64,000 nt of DNA, taken from NCBI GenBank assembly GCA_942159475.1, contig OW804100.1, positions 7,642,127 to 7,706,126 on the forward strand, in the 5' to 3' direction. A program made the position numbers and the translations under genes. The stretch is from Sthenelais limicola. Its lineage: Eukaryota > Annelida > Polychaeta > Phyllodocida > Sigalionidae. The notes beneath the pieces are model-generated. The model searched no databases, was not told the origin of the DNA, and worked only from the letters and a program-made list of their open reading frames with translations. Shown in pieces: positions 1 through 11,085 of the stretch (positions are counted from its first letter, which is position 1; each line of letters starts with the position of its first letter).

Positions 1-689
1 ATTGACCGTGATCATGAGAAATAAAGAAAGGATGTGAGCTTAACTTATTCTCACTTGCGACTCGATACCTGTGCCCTTCACTGAACCAGTGGACTACTAT
101 ATTAATGCACCTATCTCTAATTGGGGTTAATTAACCATAAATTTGATCATCTGTGATGCTACTAATAAGACATGGAATGTTGGTTAATGAACAAGAGGAG
201 CTATATATCCGTAATTCAACCCAAACAAAGGGTTATAATCTAAGCATCAAAGTATCATGATGTATAAGAGATATAATGTCTCAACATATTTGAGTCTATC
301 TATGTGAATGTGTTAATCCACATCTAACGCTCGTAGGACAAGGAAAATTTCAGGACTCCCCCTCATGTGCACCCATCACCAGAAAGTGATTGCTGTTGAA
401 GGCTGCGTTGTTAGATATCTATAGTTACATCAAAACTGAAAAAATACGCCTTATCCAGCATGGATGTCTTCACAACTCAACTCAACATAAAACAGCTATC
501 AGTACCCAATTATACAATCACCATAAAGTGCTTTTCTGTCTCTTTTTCTCTGTCTCTCTCTCCCTTCTCCTCTATCTCTATTTCCTGGGTATGATCATAA
601 ACTGCCTCCTTTTCAGCTCTCCCGCCCTTGATATGACCATCTTAAATGTGTATTTGCAACCAATCTCACTCACTCACTCCAAATTTTTC
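1..689. other. No gene seen; AT-rich intergenic DNA
   Basis: I see no splice-bounded exon, RNA gene or clear repeat boundary here. A 146-codon open frame on the + strand at 390-830 crosses a CT-rich simple stretch near 540-590 and runs into the next repeat; its translation is low complexity and hydrophobic and looks like chance. Confidence 0.5.
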
Positions 690-1156
690 ACTTTTTTATT
701 TGTAGGTCATTTTGAAGGTCATGATTCAATATGGCTGCTATGCTGTCAGGAATCAGAATGTCATATATTTTGGTTGCCATTACCACTAAGTCAATGTATA
801 GTACCAGTTTTTCTATGTTTTAAGCTGTGAGGGATCTGTCTCCAAGTCATTTCTCATCAAAGACTGAAATCTTACTCAACAACAACTGATCTGGAAGCCA
901 TATTAAATTTTGACCTTGAAAAGGTTCTATAATGACCTTGAAGCAGAAAATGATTCCAGAAATGGATCATTACACCTACAAACATGGAATAACTGCTCTT
1001 ATACATCTATCTAGAGCTTAAAACATAGAAAAAATGGTATTTTACTTGGATCTAGCAATAACGGCAGTTAAGATATATGATATTCTGGTTCCTAGCAGCA
1101 GCCATATTGAATCATGACCATCAAGATGACCTACAAATCAAAATGTGACATAAAAA
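690..1156. repeat. Inverted-repeat (foldback) element, arms about 140 bp
   Basis: The segment 690-827 reads nearly as the reverse complement of 1015-1156. Both contain, in opposite order, the blocks tttgtaggtcat, catgattcaatatggctgct and tctatgttttaagct. About 190 bp separate the arms. This is the geometry of a foldback or MITE-like DNA element; no transposase is present and I could not define a target duplication. Confidence 0.75.
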
Positions 1157-1460
1157 AGAGATCCCTCTCACCCTTGATCCTAAGAAAATTGTTCTTATTA
1201 ATGAATATGTACACCAATTGAATGCATATAGGCCTACAACAAGTGCTGAGATAACATTCTTGTTATTCAGTAGGGGCCATATTGAATTTTGACCTTGGAA
1301 CATAAAATGACCTTCAGAAATGAATTCCTCATACTTAAAAACATCAATAAAATGGTATTATAATTGAAGATCTACCAAATAGAAGCCAAGATTTTTATAT
1401 TTACTGTTTTTATATTTACTGTTTTTGGGGGCCATCTTGAATTTTGCCGCTACTGGCCAC
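890..1460 (+). repeat. Degenerate tandem repeat, about 160-190 bp period
   Basis: The phrase gccatattgaattttgacc or a close variant recurs near 897, 1090, 1272 and 1431, each time followed by AT-rich sequence with further shared words (atgacctt, aaacat, aatggtatt). It overlaps the right arm of the preceding foldback, so the foldback probably formed within, or inserted into, this array. Confidence 0.6.
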
Positions 1461-2079
1461 CAGGGGTGTCTACCAACTTGTAGCTGGTGCTTTTTGAAAA
1501 TTTCAGGCCTTATTTAACAACATGCCAAATTTAAAAAACGTGTCACAACATGCACAATGTAGACAATTAGGTCCCCAAATATTATGAGCTGATCTAAAAA
1601 AATGCTTTTTTTACCCAAATCTGACCGTTGCCATGGCAACAAAATTAAAAAAAAAGATATTTTGTTGAAATATACATTTTTGGAATCTCCATACGTCCAT
1701 GTTTACTATGGTACCTCAACCTGTACAGTATATTTTATAATTATGTTATATTCCCTGCAAATAACAATGGTAAATATTCTTAATGTTGGCAATAATGGCC
1801 TGAACCAGGTGCTTTTTCCCATAGAGACCAATGCTATTTCGTGGAAAATGACGCAAAAATGTCAAAATCTCAAAAAGCACACAGTCCCCAGGTGGGGACT
1901 TTTCAGGGAATGTTCCCCCATGTGTCCCGCATCATATATCCAAAAATCAGCTTTACATTATTTTATTCCGGGTTCCATGCTAAAATGCCTGTACTATTAT
2001 ATGTAATAGTCTAATTACAAGCATTTTATATAGGATCAGAATATATTTACTACAGATATTATCATTGAATAATTTACAA
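1461..2079. other. No gene seen; holds one canonical X-box palindrome
   Basis: No exon is apparent. At 1627-1640 the sequence gttgccatggcaac is a perfect palindrome matching the RFX-factor X-box consensus; related palindromes recur in the 53.7-56.4 kb satellite. The 134-codon open frame at 1602-2006 has no recognisable domain. Confidence 0.45.
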
Positions 2080-2935
2080 AATCTAAGAGCCTGGCGCATA
2101 GGCAATTAAAAGTATAATAAAGAAATATTAAAATCCAATCCCAGCGTTGTGTCTAATTCATATAATCCTAATGGGTGGATATTTATCATCTATAGCTTAC
2201 TCTTTCTCAACGAGAAGGGTTAATGTCAGTTATTATCAAGATCATACACATAGTTTTTTAGTCGATATAAGACTCAATGATCATGGCAGTATAGACATTA
2301 AATATCCAAATCATACAATCAGAAAACAATTTGAAATTAAAAAAACAGAAACCAATCAGAAAACATCTTTTCCCAGGAACCAGATTTCTCTGGTGTCATT
2401 AAATGTGCCCATACAGATTGATCTGATTTCCCTCGAAAAATACAATTTATCATCTAAAGCTCTAATTTCTGGTGGTAATCAGTTCCAAATAACTATCAAA
2501 CTTCTAATATTTTCTTTCATCCACCTCTCCACCTCTACTCTACCATGGTCTCTGTAATTATAATCATATTCGACGGGCTTTCTTCCCTGCTCACTAGACC
2601 AAAACAAATTTAAAATTTGATGTAATATAACATAGAGGCATAATTCTCAGTTTACATGTAATACATAAGTTGTTATTCTATCCTCAGCACCTTTACTTCT
2701 GACATTTTGTATCAGTCTCAGACATCTATTTTGAATAAGTTGTAAGTATCTAATATGTTGCCTGGATGACAGGTCTATAAAAACTCAACCAAAGTCTAGA
2801 ATTGGTAGAATATACGTTTTAAAAATTAAATTAGCAATACCTTTTGTAATTTGGTTTCGAATTTTTCTTAATCTATGATACAATAATGTTGCTTTCATGC
2901 ATACACCTGATATATGTTGTGACATTGTACTGATG
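2080..2935 (-). mobile_element. LINE reverse-transcriptase C-terminal relic (broken)
   Basis: Read on the minus strand, several frames give the region after the catalytic core of a CR1/L2/Jockey-like LINE protein: a stretch like LRKIRNQITKG, then LIFKTYILPILDFG and CLRLIQN, interrupted by stop codons. It continues the fragment at 3730-4120, so a single LINE was split by the LTR at 2963-3703. No function remains. Confidence 0.65.
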
Positions 2936-2962
2936 TTAATGTCTAAAGATTATTTCTATGTG

Positions 2963-3703
2963 TGTTATGAGTTAAGAGTTAATTTATTGTTTTATTGTTT
3001 AAGTAATTAAGGTGCCTAAAGTCGATATTCGATTGTATTAAATGAATTTGGCCATAGTCAGTCAGTGTGTCATCCGCTTTAGCAGTAAGGATGCGGCTTT
3101 GAGGTATTGCCCCCTCATGATGACATGAGTCAGGGTATTGTGCCAGACCGGTCCCTCCATAGATGTAGCACAGTACATTGCATCAGGGATGAGTCGCTCA
3201 CGAGCTCATCTGTGAACTTCCGAAATGATGCAAGTCGTCCTTCCAATCCTTCTATACTAAGTAATTCTCATGCAATACTACTAGGGGCTTGCTAAACATT
3301 GCTGCAAGGTCCAGTTAAGATGATGAAATCCTAATAATATATAAAGACCCAAGGTCCTGTCAGAGTCAGACTTATGCTTAGACTTACACTTATACATAGA
3401 TCTTTTCACTACACTTACAACTACAGAACTACCGATATGAAGACCTAGTGAGACTACTCTGACTTGACTGATTGGACTGGACTTAGAAGTTTACTGACTA
3501 GACTGACTTAGACTGCACGTTCTGACTATGGCCCAGCTTTGCACCTACTACCTTGACTGATTGACATGTTTGGAGATTGGACCCAATAAAAGTTATCTCA
3601 GCTCTCCAAACGTGAACCTTCGCTCTACTAGAGTTATTATTACACAGCTAGCAAGATCAACTAGACTCATCACGATCCACGAGAATCTACATTAGCCATA
3701 ACA
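2963..3703 (+). mobile_element. Solo LTR inside a LINE
   Basis: The 741-bp segment begins TGTTATG and ends CATAACA, a perfect 7-bp inverted terminus of the TG...CA type. It has a TATA-like box (tatataaag near 3338-3346) and a polyadenylation signal (aataaa, 3585-3590) in the expected LTR order. The motif gctctactagagttatt at 3622-3638 is shared with the inverted LTR-like block at 32200-33086. No clean target duplication remains and no internal retroviral-type genes follow, so I call it a solo LTR. Confidence 0.65.
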
Positions 3704-3729
3704 GTGATTATGCAACTCCCTGTTATATC

Positions 3730-4120
3730 CGAGTAGTGATTCATGGAATGTCAGCCCCCAGCTCCCCAGCATAAAGATTGACATTCACACAGAATCAATC
3801 CTTTCACCTTCTATGTACAGTTCGAAGTCATCCCTTTTCCTGTTTCTTGTGCCACCAAATACCTGTCTCTTGGCTTTTTTTATTATAAATTTTCCCCGAA
3901 ATATATTATTATACTGCTACCTCTTTTACTATCTTGCCTTACAAAATTATATCCATTCATTTTTAACATGACATCTGTTACATACAAACTCAGCCAAATT
4001 TCTACTATCACCACTATATATATATATATATATATATAAGCCATTCAGATATTCTAGGTTTATGTAATCTAATTTAAACTGAGGCTCATTTCCTACCAAT
4101 TATACACATGTCACTGTACT
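3730..4120 (-). mobile_element. LINE reverse-transcriptase relic, upstream half
   Basis: The minus strand encodes KKAKRQVFGGTRNRKRD and DDFELYIEGERIDSV followed by LTFHESL, which resembles the thumb-side segment of LINE reverse transcriptases (ING..I..V..YLG...D..L.W). Stops and a (TA)n microsatellite at 4013-4038 interrupt it. It joins 2080-2935 once the intervening LTR is set aside. Confidence 0.55.
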
Positions 4121-4129
4121 CTGCAAGAA

Positions 4130-4210
4130 TAGATTGTATATCGTCATATTATTTTGTGTATCGATAAATAAACGTTTCTAATTAAAAAAAAATAAATAAA
4201 AAAAAATCAT
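4130..4210 (+). repeat. A-rich tail, probable retroelement 3' end
   Basis: cgataaataaacgtttctaa is followed by an A-rich run with aataaataaa at about 4183-4207. This is what the 3' end of a poly(A)-tailed retroposed sequence looks like. Its source is not identified. Confidence 0.4.
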
Positions 4211-4562
4211 GATATAAGCTACATACATTATAAAAAATGACTTATAACCCCTTCATCAAAGAGACCATATTACTATCGGTGTCACCCATCACCTCACTTC
4301 CTCCAAACCTGTGTCAGTTCATCTTACTTAAAAACTGTGCAATATACATATCTATCACTTGAAAGCCCACAAAATACACCATCCATATAATATACGGGAA
4401 GAGCGAGAGGTAAAAAGAGGGGTTTCTTTGTCTCACATGTTCTCGGAATTTGTTGTTTTACAAACCGTTTTACTCTTCTGTAGAGTTCTGTCCACCCTAT
4501 GAGGTACTACGTCATTAGCCACTAGCTACTGCGTCAATTCAAGGGGGACCCAACTACATGCA

Positions 4563-4920
4563 GAGGAGTGGGAGAGGGTGGAGGTATTGGAGAGGGGGAG
4601 GGAAAAGAGGAGGTGAGCGAGAGGATGTTTGGAAAGGGACAGATGGAAGGGAGAGAAAGCGATGAGGGGGAGCATGAGGGGGATATCTGAGATGGGGTTG
4701 GGCGAGAAAAACAGGTATGAGAGACAAAGAGGCGGAGGGAAAAGAGGCAGAGGGGGAAGTGTGGGGAGAGAGGGGGACCAGAGGGAGAGGATGTAGGGGA
4801 AGGGACAGAGGGAGGGGAGAGAAAGCAAGAAGGGGGAGCATGAGGAAGAGGGGAGGGAGCAGGGGGGGGGGGGAATCGGAGATGGGGTTGGGAGAGAAAA
4901 ACGGGTATGAGAGGTCCACC
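4563..4920 (+). repeat. GA-rich minisatellite, two units of roughly 180 bp
   Basis: This almost pure purine tract contains two imperfect copies, each including gagaggatgt, aagggacaga, gggggagcatgag and gatggggttggg.gagaaaaac. It produces long but meaningless open frames on both strands. A run of ten g lies near 4862-4873. Confidence 0.8.
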
Positions 4921-4924
4921 CCTT

Positions 4925-5095
4925 AGGGGTGTTTTGCGATTTCACCCAGCGTCGAGATTGATTACAAACCTCAATCGTACCATTAGGTATAATAAAACCA
5001 ACTGAAACGAATACTTTTCGTTATCACTATTCTTTCACAGAATTTCGCGAAATCGTGCCCACGAAGCTGTGGTTCACTACACATAGATCCCCTGG
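4925..5095 (+). mobile_element. LTR-end-like fragment, related to 26925-27045
   Basis: The words aataaaacca, tgaaacgaatacttttcgtt, gtgccca.gaa and cactacacata occur in the same order and spacing here and at 26925-27045, where they close the Gypsy/gag region. This looks like the R-U5 part of one LTR family, with an aataaa at its start. Confidence 0.6.
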
Positions 5096-5258
5096 ACTAT
5101 CAATAAATAAGAAATTAATAATTCCAGGCTGCAAACCTCTTAATTTAAGCATATCTGTCATTAACTTATGGAGTAATATTTAACTATTTTACTTGTATAG
5201 TGACTGACCATTAGCCACTAGCTACTGCGTCAATTCAAGGGGGACCCAACTACATGCA

Positions 5259-5970
5259 TAAACAAATATAGAAGTATTATTGGATGTCCTAGTGTTTACC
5301 ATCAATGGAATCGACCCGATCTCATCTTTTCAAATATCATATCTCCAAAATCCATTTTTGCGACTCATTTTTCTGTGACACATCACATTTATAGGTTGAT
5401 ATTTGAGACAATTCTAGCCGGCGTTCAGGGTCATTCCAGCCGGTGAAAATCGCCAGGCGTATGCGAATAAATATACCATAACTGTATATATACGGTATCC
5501 ATGTATTTGTTAAACCTTCCTATTCCGAATCATGCTTAATTTGGGGCTGACGACTACATATGCGTATTGAATTATAAGTTATTTCCATTCTTTTCTTAAA
5601 AGCTCATCATTCAATGTGTCTTTTTGTGCTCATAACATACCAAAGTCTCTGCATGCATTACCATAGGCTCCAGTGGGTATGATATTTGTATATTATCGTG
5701 CTATTTTGATATACATCGCAGTTGGATGCTCCATACACAATCACAAACACGTCATTTCAAGACATTTGAATTATATAAATTGAATTAGACTGTGTTTAAG
5801 CAATATATAAGCTTTTGATTAAAATGTTAATGTATCATTTCATCATGAAGCTGGGTATTGTCTATTTTTACGCAATCCTTCCATGCAGGAACGTATAACC
5901 CTAATATACAATTCCATTAGTATTAGTACATAGTAAATTATGTCTATACACTCTTTATTTTCTTTTGCAG
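5259..5970 (+). other. Gene A 5' flank or first intron; no element seen
   Basis: No recognisable repeat or coding exon. The stretch ends with ctttattttcttttgcag at 5951-5970, a good 3' splice site, so a noncoding first exon of gene A probably lies upstream; I could not locate it. Confidence 0.5.
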
Positions 5971-6816
5971 TGCGACACAACGAAGGCATATATTCAAGTG
6001 GCAATTGCTACTACTATAGAGTGGAAATTGCTGAAGGACGACTGAATGCCAAGTAAGGATGATGAACCCCCAAGCAAGACCGAGGGTCCTGCAACTACTG
6101 GGGACGTTTATGCATCTCAAGAAATAGGGGAGATGGACGGGGCAGAACCTCGTAATCCTCAAGCACTTGTGCAACCAAACCAAAGCTGGCCTGGAGCCGA
6201 TGGAGGAGGTGGAGACAATGTGGATAATAAGGAAGTGGCGAATGGGTATAAAGGTCCAGCGATTCCTTATGGTAGCTTTAGTGCAGGAGCCCATTCATGG
6301 AATTCAAATCTATCTAATACAGACAGAAGAAGCCAGGAGATGACAGATTTCTACGATTCGTACAATCAGGACTGGGAGACTTCAGGAAGGAGCAGTCCTT
6401 CAAATATAAGCTCCCACAGTTTGCCCTGTTTGAGTATCCTGGAGAATCACTACAGTTTAGAAGTCAATTCAGTACCTGAAAATAGTGCAGGTAGGACTAT
6501 GGGAAGGCAATCTCGAGTCACTAGGAGGCAACTCAGTAATCCTGCATCGGGTCTTAGAGCAAGATCTTTATCCAGGGCAAGATTTATACAAAAAGTAAAT
6601 AAACAAAGGACTACTTCACATTCGAGTCTACATATACCCGATGAAAGGGTGGCCGATGTGGAACAGGAGGAGGAGTCTGACGAAGTTTGGGTGTATAAGC
6701 CATTGTCCTTTTGGACCCTCCCCAGGAGTAACATATTGGTGCTTATATCTCTAGGACTGGTTGATCTCACTTTGTACATGTGTTTGAGCATCCTGGCTCC
6801 TTTTTTCCCTAAAGAG
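5971..6816 (+). CDS. SLC18B1: Gene A exon 1 coding (5' UTR 5971-6045; residues 1-257)
   Basis: The exon opens after ttttcttttgcag and closes at cctaaagag|gtaggt. Translation starts at 6046 and ends in phase 0. Residues 1-220 are rich in Ser, Asn, Gly and charged residues, with an Arg-rich stretch (RQSRVTRRQ, RARSLSRARF) and an acidic patch (EQEEESDE) just before the first helix. Helix 1 is about residues 229-254, ending in LAPFFPKE, a family signature. The N-terminal 220 residues have no counterpart that I know of in vertebrate SLC18B1. Confidence 0.9.
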
Positions 6817-9800
6817 GTAGGTTATCCACAAAACAATCAATTATCAAACAAACAACCAGTTTTTCAATTGAAAAAAATGTTTTTCAATTGAAAAAAAGTA
6901 TGATTAGTATATTTGGGAAATTTGAGGACTCAAGAGGGTCTCAATAGAGACAATTACTTTCGTTAATTTTATTTTCTCAAAAAGTTTTTTTGTGAAGCAA
7001 GAAAATTGGGTTGTCATTTTTGCTAGAAAATTGGAATTGTGGGGGCTTTATTTCATTTTAATTAGGCAAATTAACTGATATGCATTGCAATAACATTCCA
7101 AACAGGCAAATTCAGAAGATTTTGACCTCAAGTGTGCCCCCCCCCCTAGACCTGCCTTCTGGTACCGCCCCTGCGGTATTTTACCAGTGGGCAATTTTGA
7201 AAGACTATAACTTCACTGTTTTTCGAGTATCAAAATGGCATTTTCACCTCAGTACTTTTTGGAGTATCAAAATGATTTTTGATGTATACACTCAAGGAGG
7301 TAACATTTAGCAAAAGCCCTACCGTCCTTCATCGGTTAAAGAATCATTGTAAACTGAAGACCATCTAGATATTTATTGTGGTATTCTGTAAACCTTTGAT
7401 TGGAATTTGTTAATTTTCAGGCTGAGGGCAAAGGTGTCAGTAACACAGTATCAGGATGGATATTTGGATGTTTTGCATTAGTTCAGTTCATTACCTCACC
7501 AATATTCGGATACCTGGTAAGTAAAGTAGCAAAATAGAGCGACAATTGTGTTATCACAAAATATTAATTGACGTCTCGCCGACCTACTTACTCAGACTGT
7601 AGACCTACTAATTTACATGTGCTGCGACCAGGAGGCAGGACGGGGTAAACAGGTGCATGTGCAAGTCTAAAGGTATGCAGTGAGAGGGTTAAACAAGCAA
7701 GACGTTGGTAGCCCATCTCTCTAGTGCTAGTGTATGTAGTATCTCTTTCTCTAAGGTAATATTTCTTTCTCCCTTTCATATTTCTTTAATCTGACAACCT
7801 TAAATAGGTCATGTTACTTAAACTTCACTTAGTGGTGTCTAAACATTGTTAGTTCATTTTGGGTCAGATTTTGGTTGTTTCAACGACGAATTGTAGGAAA
7901 ACAGACCAATAGACCACGGCCAACAGATGGTTGGCCGTGGTCTATTGGACCTTTTTCGCCTACGATTGGTTCACACACACCCTGTGGCCTAGCCTAATGT
8001 GTGTTTCTAGCTTACCATTGGCTCTCCCCCATGGCTGTACAGCGGCGACCGATTGGTGGAAGGCTTTGTTTGTTTATGTGATCACCCTACTTGGTGGCCA
8101 TAGTTATATCGAGCATGCCATGCGCGTCAGTGGAAAAAGTAACCAAACTTATAATTTATATGAAGACAGACCGTATTGTTGATGCTCAGTCCATAAGCAA
8201 TGTAATATCTTTGTAAGTGGCCGAATAGGTGTCAGCATTATTTCGGCTACAAAGTTCTGGGACAGCTCAGTTTGTTTTGATACATTTGGGCACTTTTGAA
8301 TTGAAGGAGGAGTGTGCTAAATAGGCTCTAAACTCCAACTGCACAGAGTGGCTATGTGTGTCATGCCGAAAGTGTGCTGTGTGACCGGCGACAGGAACCG
8401 AAAGTTGGGTGAAAATGGAATGTGTGACCCAAACCAGAATGGACCTGCCTAACCCTTTAATCGACACTGCTACGTCTAAAACTAATTCTTATACACCAGA
8501 AACGTTTGACACAGCCTAAATAAAGTGAAATATCATTCCTATATGGCATCCAGACAGTCCTCATGCCACAAACCTCATGGTTTATTGCTACAATAATAAT
8601 CCCTTATCACTCGGATAGGATATCAAATTTTCAAGGCCAATTCCGAAAGTTGTTAAGACACACAAGTAAATGAACATAAAAGTAGACAAATAGATGGGTG
8701 TAGTGAATACATGTTCCTAGTCACTGACTAAGCAATAAGCTATTGTTATCATGTCTTTCTATCCAGAAATGAGCCCGCTAGATAGGCCTAGCCTATAGGA
8801 TATTTATTTTCTGTTTTTGTTCTTATAGTTGTTGTTTTTCTCACTTTCAATGACACTGCCCACCACCTGCCCTGCTCTCCCTCCCTCCTCCCACCCTCCT
8901 GCCTCGCATCCTAGCAAGGCAGGACAGACAGAGTTATAAGGCTGCATGTAGGCTATTGTAGGCTGGGTGAGTAACAGGCCAGTGTGTGCAGTGTTTAAAG
9001 CTATGTAAACTGGCGCATTTACAAATCAATACCCAGTACTACCCACCATCAGAAATTCGAAAACTTGGTGTTATTTTACCAGGACTGTATGTATTCCTTG
9101 CACCGAACCGGCTTGAAACTGTTGTAAGTTTTCATATCAGCTGACCATATGTGTGAAAATATAGTAGGCAACCTGCAAAACACTTTGATACAAAGAGGCT
9201 GGGTTATCAACCGTGTAGTTTGCGTGCCAGAGCAAATTATTTTGGTCTGATGCTATCCGCCTCCTACAAAGGGCAGGTCAGTTAGTGAGCTCCAACAGAA
9301 CATAAAGTAAACACAAGGGTAAGATGGATGGATAGACATACCTCAAGCTTTATTACTGACTGACCAATGAATCCAAGGCAAATGGTATGCAGTATCTTCA
9401 TGCTACCATAACAAACCCACACTGATCCAAGGGCATGCTGTATCTTCAAGCTGTCCAAACCGCCTAACTAACCATACTTTTAGTTCTTATTCTTATTATT
9501 TTTATTCTTATCTTTAATTGTAACTTTCCCACCTTACTTGATTTTATGTTTTTTTAACTTAACTTGATCTCGAGTAGTTTTGTTACATAAAGCGTAGTCT
9601 AGCTAGACACAGCAGTGGGCGGAAAACCATGGTTATTCTGATTTGAATTATTTGTTCAATTAGATAAACAACGGGCGTTTAAGTCATTTATGATTAAGAA
9701 GACCAATGCTGTTAGAACAATGGTGAAGGCCATGTCCAAACTATATGGGGCTTGTGATAAAAGGACATTATTACTGACATACAAAGTTATGATGCGACCA

Positions 9801-11052
9801 ATTATAGACTACGGTGATATCTTTTATTCTGCCGCAGCTCAATCGCACCTGCAAAAATTAAAAGTCACTGCCTTGAACACAAGAAGGAACATACATATGT
9901 TGGACCTGGCCTTCCAACGCGCAAGGAAAGAAGATAATCTAGATCAGAAAAAGGTTAACTTAAGGAGATTAAAAGGAGGGAAAAAGTTAAGAATTCCCCG
10001 TCCAAAAATTAAGTGTTTAAAAAATCTTTCTTATATACAATGCCTACCCTCTGGAACGAACTACCGGAAGAGAGACAGTTAACAAAAGATAGAAAAGGGT
10101 TTAGGCGGTACCTAAAACAAGAATATAGCTTGGAGACTGACCAATACCTAAAAACGGACAAATAATTTGTGTATAGCGAAGAAAGATGAGTGCTACCCTC
10201 AAAACTATGTATGCATGGTACTACTGAATTTTATTGAATTTTATTGAATGACTTACTATAACTATGTAAATGTATTGTAAATGATACAGCCCGGATAACC
10301 ATTCGAAGGTCCAGTGGTAACTTGTGCGTTATTTTTCCGTTTTTCCCTTGTGGCTTCGCCACTCGGGAAAAACGGGAATACAACGCACTCGTGTTTTGTG
10401 AATCCATCATGCTAGATCCATCTCTCGTTGAGTTATATCTTAGTATCATGTTGAATGAATGAATGTGTATATGTGACCCGCCGATGGGGAAAGGAGGCTC
10501 CGCGCGGGAGTTATAGTTCCTGGTATTCCCGCTAGGAGTCACAACATGTTCATGACGTCACTGTCACAAATGTTTATATTAGTAATTCTGAGAGGCAGGT
10601 AACTTTGAAAGTCTGTAACTTCACTAATTTTTGGAGTATCAACACACTTCTTTCACTTTTATAATGCTAATTTCCCCTCCTGTACATCCCTGTCATTTAT
10701 TTTTTTTTTGCTTTTTAATATTTATTTTTTGTACATGTGATGTGTCACACGAAAATGAGTCAGTCCCCAACTTATTTGAGGTCATCTACTGAAAACTGAC
10801 ATAACTTTACAAAAATGCCCATATCTCGGCAAATTCTGGGAATTCTTAACTATTTTTTTCGGTTATTGACTCAGGAGGACATGCAGATTCAGAATCTGTA
10901 ATAAACCTAAATTCGAAAATTTGGCCCTGGAGTCCCCTTTCATGTTATACTTAGTTAGGGCGGTCGAGGAAGAACTGCAAAGGGGCAGAGGACAAAAACC
11001 TTTTCCTTATTTATGTGACAATGTAACTGTTTTAATTATCCTGAATAAAAGC

Positions 11053-11085
<33 letters not shown>

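Larger units (their letters stand above)
4513..5258. repeat. Segment bounded by identical 50-bp direct repeats
   Basis: Positions 4513-4562 and 5209-5258 are identical over 50 bp (beginning cattagccactagctactg, ending caactacatgca). They enclose 646 bp made of a GA-rich minisatellite (4563-4920) and an LTR-end-like block (4925-5095). The repeats could be a duplicated insertion site, terminal repeats of a small element, or a local tandem duplication. Confidence 0.85.

Noticed and set aside
2147..2557. 136-codon plus-strand frame
   Set aside because: It lies antisense to the LINE relic at 2080-2935 and has no features of its own.
4526..4945. 139- and 121-codon proline/serine/leucine frames on the minus strand
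   Set aside because: They lie in a pure GA-rich minisatellite; overlapping frames on both strands all stay open because of base composition.
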